From Skermania piniformis (GTDB lineage: Bacteria; Actinomycetota; Actinomycetes; Mycobacteriales; Mycobacteriaceae), in contig NZ_CP079105.1 of assembly GCF_019285775.1 (NCBI RefSeq), positions 2,356,001 to 2,420,000 on the forward strand: DNA of 64,000 bases, given 5' to 3'. Shown in pieces: positions 59,182-64,000 of this stretch (positions are counted from its first letter, which is position 1; each line of letters begins with the position of its first letter). The notes beneath the pieces are model-generated. The model was not told where the DNA came from. It was given only the letters and a program-made list of their open reading frames with translations, and ran no database searches. Both the position numbers and the translations under genes were made by a program.

Positions 59182-60846
59182 TCAGCGGAACGCGACCGCG
59201 GTATCCAGCAGGTCCCGGGTGCGTCGGTGCGCAGCGAGCAGCGTCCGGACCGGACCGAGAATCTGCGTCTGCACGCTCGCCTCGATCGCCGCGTCCAACC
59301 GTTTGCGCACCATCGCTTTGCGCCGACGACCGCCGCGCCGGGCCGCGAGCCGGACCAGACCGGCGAGCAGCAACCCGGCCGCCAACCCGGCCGCGAGCAG
59401 CAGCGTGGGATACGGCACCGGTCCGACCGCCGGCGTGGTCACCCGGATCTGCAGCCAGCCGAGCACCATCAGCGCGATCAGCCAGCCGACACCGGCGACC
59501 GCCGCCAGCGCGAACACCCGCTGCAGCAGCCAGGCCAGCCGCCACCAATACGGCCGCCGACCGCCGAGCGGAGTGTTCACGATCGCCTGATCCAACCGCT
59601 CGGCGACCCGGTCGCCCGGCGGAACCGCGGCAGCGGCGACCGCATCGGCCCAGCGATGCGGTAACCCCACCGTGATCTGATCGGTCAACTTCCCGGTCGC
59701 CAGATCCACCTCGGCCCGTTGCGCGGCGGTGGGCGGGGCGAGCGACGAGCGCCGCAGGACCGGCTCCACCTCGCCCGCCGACCGGTCGGCGTTCGCCACC
59801 GCCTCCGGTCGGCGCAGACCCAGCCGACGGATCGGGTCGGGGCGGAGCCGACGCAGCCAGCCCGCGAACGGCCAACCACCGGCCGCGATGGCCTGGTCGC
59901 GATAGTCCCGTTCCACCGCAGTGAGCACCACCGGAACCCCGGCGGCGTCGCCCAGCGCGCCGACCAATCGACGGTCGGCCCCGTCGTCGAGATCCGGCTC
60001 GGTGTCCCCGACTCCCGCCCGCAACTCGGCGGCAACGGCGCGGACATCGGCGAGCAACCGTTGTTCCGCGGCGTTGCGCTGCTGGACCACGCCGGCAATC
60101 GCGCCGACCAGATCGTCGGCGCCACCGGGGGTGACCGCCGACGTGGGCAAGACGGTCACCTCGGTCAGCCCGTCTGCGGTCAGCAACCGCCGCAGGTCGC
60201 GCAGACACTGGGCCAGCGCCCCCGCCGGAAGCCGATCCGCCTGATTCAGCGCAACCACGGTCACCGCCGCGTGGCCGGACAGCCGGCTCAGATACCGGTC
60301 GTGCAGCACCGCATCGGCGTACTTCTGCGGGTCGGTGACCCAGACGAACACGTCGCACAGCTCCAGCACCCGATCGGCCTCGGCCCGGTTGGCCGCCTCT
60401 CGTGAATCGAAGTCGGGCAGGTCGAGCAACAGCAATCCGTCCAGCCGAGCCGCATTCGGGCCGTCCGGTGGCTGCTGGTGGCTGTGTCCGACACCGAGCC
60501 AATCCAGCAACGGGGCCGACGCGTGCGCGCCCCACACCGCGGCGGTCGGCGTGGACGTCGTCGGTCGCCGCGCCCCCACCGTCGCCACATCACTGCCGAC
60601 CAGCGCGTTGAACAGGCTGGACTTGCCGCTGCCGGTGGCGCCGGCGAGCGCGACCACGGTGCGGCCCGCGCCGATCGCCAATCGCTCGTCGAGCTTGTGC
60701 ACCAGGTCGTTCGCCGCCGCGACCGATACCGGGTCGAGCCGGTCACCACCGACCTCGAGCGCATCGCCGAGCGCCGCCGTCCGACGCCGCAGATCGTCAC
60801 GATCCACGGCGGCATGGGCGGGTTCGGTCCGGCCGAAGATCTTCAT
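59182..60846 (-). CDS. Dynamin-like membrane GTPase, second of a pair
   Basis: A 554-residue GTPase. P-loop LAGATGSGKSSLFNALVGSD and switch II LLLLDLPDFDSREAANRAEA define the G domain; a NQAD segment (VVALNQADRLP) is the base-specificity motif. Two adjacent membrane helices lie in the C-terminal half (ALAAVAGVGWLIALMVLGWL and LLLAAGLAAGLLLAGLVRLA), followed by a basic segment. This is the layout of bacterial dynamin-like proteins (YfjP, DynA, IniA). Its start overlaps the stop of the larger GTPase (ATGA), so a heteromeric pair is likely. Confidence 0.82.
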   Translation of the reverse strand: MKIFGRTEPAHAAVDRDDLRRRTAALGDALEVGGDRLDPVSVAAANDLVHKLDERLAIGAGRTVVALAGATGSGKSSLFNALVGSDVATVGARRPTTSTPTAAVWGAHASAPLLDWLGVGHSHQQPPDGPNAARLDGLLLLDLPDFDSREAANRAEADRVLELCDVFVWVTDPQKYADAVLHDRYLSRLSGHAAVTVVALNQADRLPAGALAQCLRDLRRLLTADGLTEVTVLPTSAVTPGGADDLVGAIAGVVQQRNAAEQRLLADVRAVAAELRAGVGDTEPDLDDGADRRLVGALGDAAGVPVVLTAVERDYRDQAIAAGGWPFAGWLRRLRPDPIRRLGLRRPEAVANADRSAGEVEPVLRRSSLAPPTAAQRAEVDLATGKLTDQITVGLPHRWADAVAAAAVPPGDRVAERLDQAIVNTPLGGRRPYWWRLAWLLQRVFALAAVAGVGWLIALMVLGWLQIRVTTPAVGPVPYPTLLLAAGLAAGLLLAGLVRLAARRGGRRRKAMVRKRLDAAIEASVQTQILGPVRTLLAAHRRTRDLLDTAVAFR

Positions 60847-62567
60847 CGGGCTGCCTCCAGCTCGGTGATCGCCGCCTGCAATCGAGCTCCGGCATCGTCG
60901 GCGAGCTCGAGCCGATCCAGCACGTCGGCATAGCGCTGCCGCTCGTCTTCGAGCACCCCGTCGGCGCGGTCGTAGAGCAACTGTTTGGCCTGCTTGGCCA
61001 ATCCGCGCATCGCCTGCTCGCCGATCACTGCTTCGAGCAACCGCTGGGCCAACACCGAGGAACCGCCGGCAATGCCGATCTCGGCGCCGGTCAGCCCACC
61101 GGTGACCGAGAACACCGCGATCATCGCGACCGCCCCGGCGCCGTTGACCCCCAAGGCCAGAAAGCGGGCTGCGGCCTTCTTGTCGCCCGCCTGGTCATGC
61201 ACCAATTGCAGCAGCTCGGCCTGCCAGTCACGCACGTCGGTCCGGACCCGCTCCTCGATATCCGGCGACGACCGGGCCAACGCCGGATCGGCCTCCAGCA
61301 GCTCGAGACCACCGGACAACGAGCGCCAGTCCCGCCCGGTCTGCCCGGCCGCGCCTTGTGCCTGCGCCAGCAGCAGTGCGGCGACGCCGGACTGCAGCGC
61401 GCCGTCCAGTCGATCGACCTCCGGCGGCACCGGCGCGCTCTTGCCGCGCAGCAGTGCGGCCAATCGGTCCCGGGCGCGGCCTACGCCGCGTTCGATCGAC
61501 CGGAAGAACTCGCCGGTGCCGACGATCTCGTGCCAGCGGGCCATCACCTCGCCGCGTAACAATGTCCCGTCGTCCAGCCCGACCCGCACCCCCTCCGCAG
61601 CCCGGGCGTAGTTGGTGACCGCGGTGGCCCATAACTCACCCGACGCTGCGACCTGTTCGTCGGCCGCATAACCGACCGATCCGACGCGCTCGGGCAACGA
61701 TGCCAGGGCGCCCTGCAACGTCTGCCGAATCACGTCGGCGCGGGCGCGGGCGTCGCTGCCGAGCTTGGTCAACCACGCATGCAACGGCTGGATCTCGGGG
61801 ACGGGCAGCAGCCGACCGGGGTCCAACGCGACCTCGTGCACGACGAAGATCGGCGCGTCGCCGAGACCTTGGTCGGCCAGCATCGAGGCCAGATGGGCGC
61901 GGATCTCGTCGACCGCATCCGGCGCGATCCGATCCAGCACGATCGCGACCGCGGTGCCGCGTTCGGCGCAGGCCCGCAACAATTCCCAAGGCACCGCGTC
62001 GGCGTACCGCGCGGCGGTGGTGACGAACAGCCAGAGGTCGGCGGCGGCCAGCAGCTGCCGGGAGAGGTTGCGATTGGCCGAAACCACCGAGTCCACATCC
62101 GGTGCATCCAGGAGCGCGATGCCTTGCGGCAGCTCCGCGGTGGCGACCAATCGCATCGCCCGCTGATCTTCGTCGCCGCCGGTGTCGCCGGTGAGCCGGA
62201 CCAGATCCGGCAGGATTCGATCCCCACGGAACCACTGCTCGTCGGCCGGGTGATGCACCAGGACCGAAGCGCGGGTGGTCGGCCGGATCACCCCGCTGCG
62301 ACTGACCACCGAACCGACCAGCGAGTTCACCAGGGTCGACTTGCCGGCTCCGGTGGACCCACCCACCACCGCGAGCAACGGCGCGTCCAGAGCGGAAAGC
62401 CGGGGCAACAGGTAATCGTCGAGCTGATGCAACAGCTCGCCACGGACGATCCGGGCCGCGGGCGCCGAGCCGAGCTCCAGCGGTAGCCGGGTCCGCTCCA
62501 ACTCCGTTCGTAGGCCCGTCACGGCAGCGAGCAGTCGAGCAGTGTCGGGTGGAGCGGTCACGCCCAT
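60843..62567 (-). CDS. Dynamin-like GTPase, first of a pair
   Basis: A 574-residue GTPase with P-loop VVGGSTGAGKSTLVNSLVGS, a TT pair for switch I (RPTTRASVLVHHP), switch II IALLDAPDVDSVVSANRNLS and specificity motif VLDRIAPDAV. The C-terminal part is helical with a hydrophobic segment (ALGVNGAGAVAMIAVFSVTG and GLTGAEIGIAGGSSVLAQRL) that may dip into the membrane. ATG at 62565-62567; a GTG two codons in is an alternative. Dynamin-like proteins remodel or protect membranes. The specific role is unknown. Confidence 0.8.
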   Translation of the reverse strand: MGVTAPPDTARLLAAVTGLRTELERTRLPLELGSAPAARIVRGELLHQLDDYLLPRLSALDAPLLAVVGGSTGAGKSTLVNSLVGSVVSRSGVIRPTTRASVLVHHPADEQWFRGDRILPDLVRLTGDTGGDEDQRAMRLVATAELPQGIALLDAPDVDSVVSANRNLSRQLLAAADLWLFVTTAARYADAVPWELLRACAERGTAVAIVLDRIAPDAVDEIRAHLASMLADQGLGDAPIFVVHEVALDPGRLLPVPEIQPLHAWLTKLGSDARARADVIRQTLQGALASLPERVGSVGYAADEQVAASGELWATAVTNYARAAEGVRVGLDDGTLLRGEVMARWHEIVGTGEFFRSIERGVGRARDRLAALLRGKSAPVPPEVDRLDGALQSGVAALLLAQAQGAAGQTGRDWRSLSGGLELLEADPALARSSPDIEERVRTDVRDWQAELLQLVHDQAGDKKAAARFLALGVNGAGAVAMIAVFSVTGGLTGAEIGIAGGSSVLAQRLLEAVIGEQAMRGLAKQAKQLLYDRADGVLEDERQRYADVLDRLELADDAGARLQAAITELEAAR

Positions 62568-62896
62568 AGCATGCCTGCCCGCCGGGCGAGCGCGGCGAGC
62601 AACGCGAAAAGCCATGTCGGCGTGTCGGTCGAGCACCGCGCGGCGCGTGCAGGCACGCAGGTCCGGCGGTGCACCGATAGCCCTCCGGGCATTGGACCAT
62701 GCAGAGCCTATTGGAGACCGCTGACTTGGCCACCTGTCAAGGTCGACAAAAGGCGACAAAACGGCATTGCCTCGATATAGTGTGATCTGCAACACCTAAA
62801 CAAACTTCAAGTTGCAGAACGTTTGCCACCTAGTAGACGTGGGTCTGTAAAAGCGATCGAACTCGCCGACGCATTCCCCGGGGGAAGGTGCTCATC
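62568..62896 (+). promoter_or_regulatory. Intergenic region with promoter and inverted repeat
   Basis: A 329-base gap between the divergent GTPase and small-protein genes. A likely plus-strand promoter is GCGACA (62753-62758), 17 bases, TATAGT (62776-62781). Two copies of CGACAAAA (62744-62751 and 62754-62761) overlap the -35 region. Just downstream TCTGCAAC (62786-62793) and its complement GTTGCAGA (62811-62818) form an inverted repeat with a 17-base gap, at the expected transcript start. These suggest regulation of the small protein. Confidence 0.5.
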
Positions 62897-63133
62897 GTGG
62901 CTGGTCTACCTATGGCGTTTCGCGAACCGACAGCCCTGCTTCCGGTGAGCGAACCTGCCGCGCCCATTCCGGCGGCGATCCTCGGACGGGCGGCACTGGT
63001 CGAGCCGACGGCGCTGCTCGAGCCCGCAGCGCTGCTCGGGTTGGCCGACGGTGCCGACTCTGCCGTCGATCGGCTGGCTCCCCTACTCGCCGCGCTGTGC
63101 ATCGCCTTGACTGTGCTGATCTGCCTGATCTGA
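62897..63133 (+). CDS. Small tail-anchored hydrophobic protein with internal repeats
   Basis: A 78-residue protein with no family recognised. It contains repeats of a six-residue unit (EPTALL at two places, plus EPAALL) and ends in a hydrophobic stretch LLAALCIALTVLICLI, a likely tail anchor. The GTG at 62897 has GGGGAAGG at eight bases; GTG at 62888 is an alternative. The stop is 12 bases from uvrA's stop, tail to tail. A fair promoter and regulatory-looking repeats upstream make it more than a chance frame. Confidence 0.6.
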   Translation: MAGLPMAFREPTALLPVSEPAAPIPAAILGRAALVEPTALLEPAALLGLADGADSAVDRLAPLLAALCIALTVLICLI

Positions 63134-63145
63134 CGGCGGGGGTCG

Positions 63146-64000
63146 TCAGTCCAGCACGCTCCGCAGGAACTCGCCGGTGTAGCTCTCCGTCATGTCTGCG
63201 ATCTGCTCCGGGGTCCCCTGTCCGACCACTGTGCCGCCGCCCGAACCACCCTCCGGACCCATGTCGATCACCCAGTCGGATGTCTTGATCACATCCAGAT
63301 TGTGTTCGATCACGATCACGGTGTTCCCCTTGTCCACCAGTCCGTTCACCACCCCCAACAGTTTGCGGATGTCCTCGAAATGCAGGCCGGTGGTCGGCTC
63401 GTCGAGGATGTAGACGGTGCGACCGGTCGAACGCTTCTGCAACTCGGCAGCCAGCTTGACCCGTTGCGCCTCACCGCCGGACAACGTCGGTGCCGGCTGC
63501 CCCAACCGGACGTAGCCGAGCCCGACATCGACCAGTGTCGCCAGATACCGGTGGATCGAGGTGACCGGCCGGAAGAACTCCGCCGCTTCCTCGATCGGCA
63601 GATCCAGCACTTCGGCGATGGTTTTCCCCTTGTAGTGCACGTCGAGCGTTTCCCGGTTGTATCGGGCGCCGTGGCACACCTCGCACGGGACGTACACGTC
63701 CGGCAGGAAGTTCATCTCGATCTTCAACGTGCCGTCACCCGAACACGCCTCGCAGCGACCGCCTTTGACGTTGAACGAGAATCGGCCGGGCTGGTAGCCA
63801 CGTACCTTCGCCTCGGTGGTCGCCGCGAAGAGGGTGCGAATCTTGTCGAACACCCCCGTGTAGGTGGCCGGATTGGAGCGCGGGGTACGACCGATCGGCG
63901 ATTGGTCCACCTGAACCAACTTGTCCAACTGGTCCAGCCCGTTCACCCGGGTATGCCGCCCGGGCACCTGCCGCGCCCCGTTCAGCTTGTTCGCCATCAC
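63146..64000 (-). CDS. uvrA: Excinuclease ABC subunit A, C-terminal fragment
   Basis: The last 284 residues of UvrA, the damage-recognition ATPase of nucleotide excision repair; the 5' part lies beyond the right edge. Visible motifs are the C-terminal zinc finger ([20 protein letters not shown] then CEVCHGARY), the second ABC signature [20 protein letters not shown], and Walker [17 protein letters not shown]. An internal ATG at the edge is not the real start. Confidence 0.96.
   Translation of the reverse strand: MMANKLNGARQVPGRHTRVNGLDQLDKLVQVDQSPIGRTPRSNPATYTGVFDKIRTLFAATTEAKVRGYQPGRFSFNVKGGRCEACSGDGTLKIEMNFLPDVYVPCEVCHGARYNRETLDVHYKGKTIAEVLDLPIEEAAEFFRPVTSIHRYLATLVDVGLGYVRLGQPAPTLSGGEAQRVKLAAELQKRSTGRTVYILDEPTTGLHFEDIRKLLGVVNGLVDKGNTVIVIEHNLDVIKTSDWVIDMGPEGGSGGGTVVGQGTPEQIADMTESYTGEFLRSVLD

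Noticed and set aside
62830-63102. Minus-strand 90-codon frame opposite the tail-anchored small protein
   Set aside because: Ser/Ala/Arg-rich shadow with no ribosome binding site, while the plus frame has a good one and a clear membrane anchor.

Overview
The window is high-GC (roughly two thirds G+C), densely coding DNA from a mycolic-acid-type actinobacterium (order Mycobacteriales). From memory, the backbone gene order matches the Mycobacterium tuberculosis stretch from uvrA to der: uvrA, infC-rpmI-rplT-tsnR, pheST, argCJBDFRGH, the Rv1683-like fusion, tyrS, tlyA, nadK, recN, steA, mctB, pyrG, xerD, parA, scpAB, rluB, cmk, der. The 16S rRNA and the gene content fit a Nocardia-like member of Nocardiaceae, but the species cannot be named from the sequence alone. 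Most genes lie on the minus strand and are joined by four-base stop/start overlaps (ATGA or GTGA).

Layout, left to right. Positions 1-4200 hold the chromosome segregation and ribosome maturation block (der, cmk, rluB, scpB, scpA, parA). Positions 4201-12165 are an accessory island between parA and xerD: a LuxR-type DNA-binding protein, a two-headed TetR regulator with a double operator, and a four-gene operon with two unknown proteins, a PaaK-like adenylate-forming ligase and an E1/ThiF-like protein, plus a tiny split reading frame at the middle junction. This is the best candidate for an undescribed system. Positions 12166-24060 return to backbone: xerD, NUDIX hydrolase, pyrG, mctB, steA, recN, nadK, tlyA, a HAD phosphatase and a TPR-like protein. 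A complete 16S-23S-5S rRNA operon on the minus strand fills 24175-29472, with its promoter near 29752-29781. Positions 29965-35164 hold tyrS, a 3-methyladenine DNA glycosylase, a Trm112-like protein and a hydrolase/acyl-CoA-synthetase fusion.

Positions 35190-43777 are a complete arginine operon (argCJBDFRGH) with an operator-like site at its promoter. Two unknown genes follow, then a plus-strand urease operon (ureABCFGD, no ureE) whose UreG has a histidine-rich tail. Next come an FAD oxidoreductase and a DUF1295 steroid-reductase-like membrane protein behind a perfect KstR-type box, then a vapBC-like toxin-antitoxin pair. Positions 52716-58532 hold pheST, tsnR, rplT, rpmI and infC; infC starts at an ATC codon and has a structured leader. 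The window ends with a DUF1844 protein, a pair of dynamin-like GTPases, a tiny tail-anchored protein and the 3' part of uvrA.

No insertion sequence, CRISPR array, tRNA gene or prophage was recognised. Functional assignments rest on motif reading and remembered gene order only.
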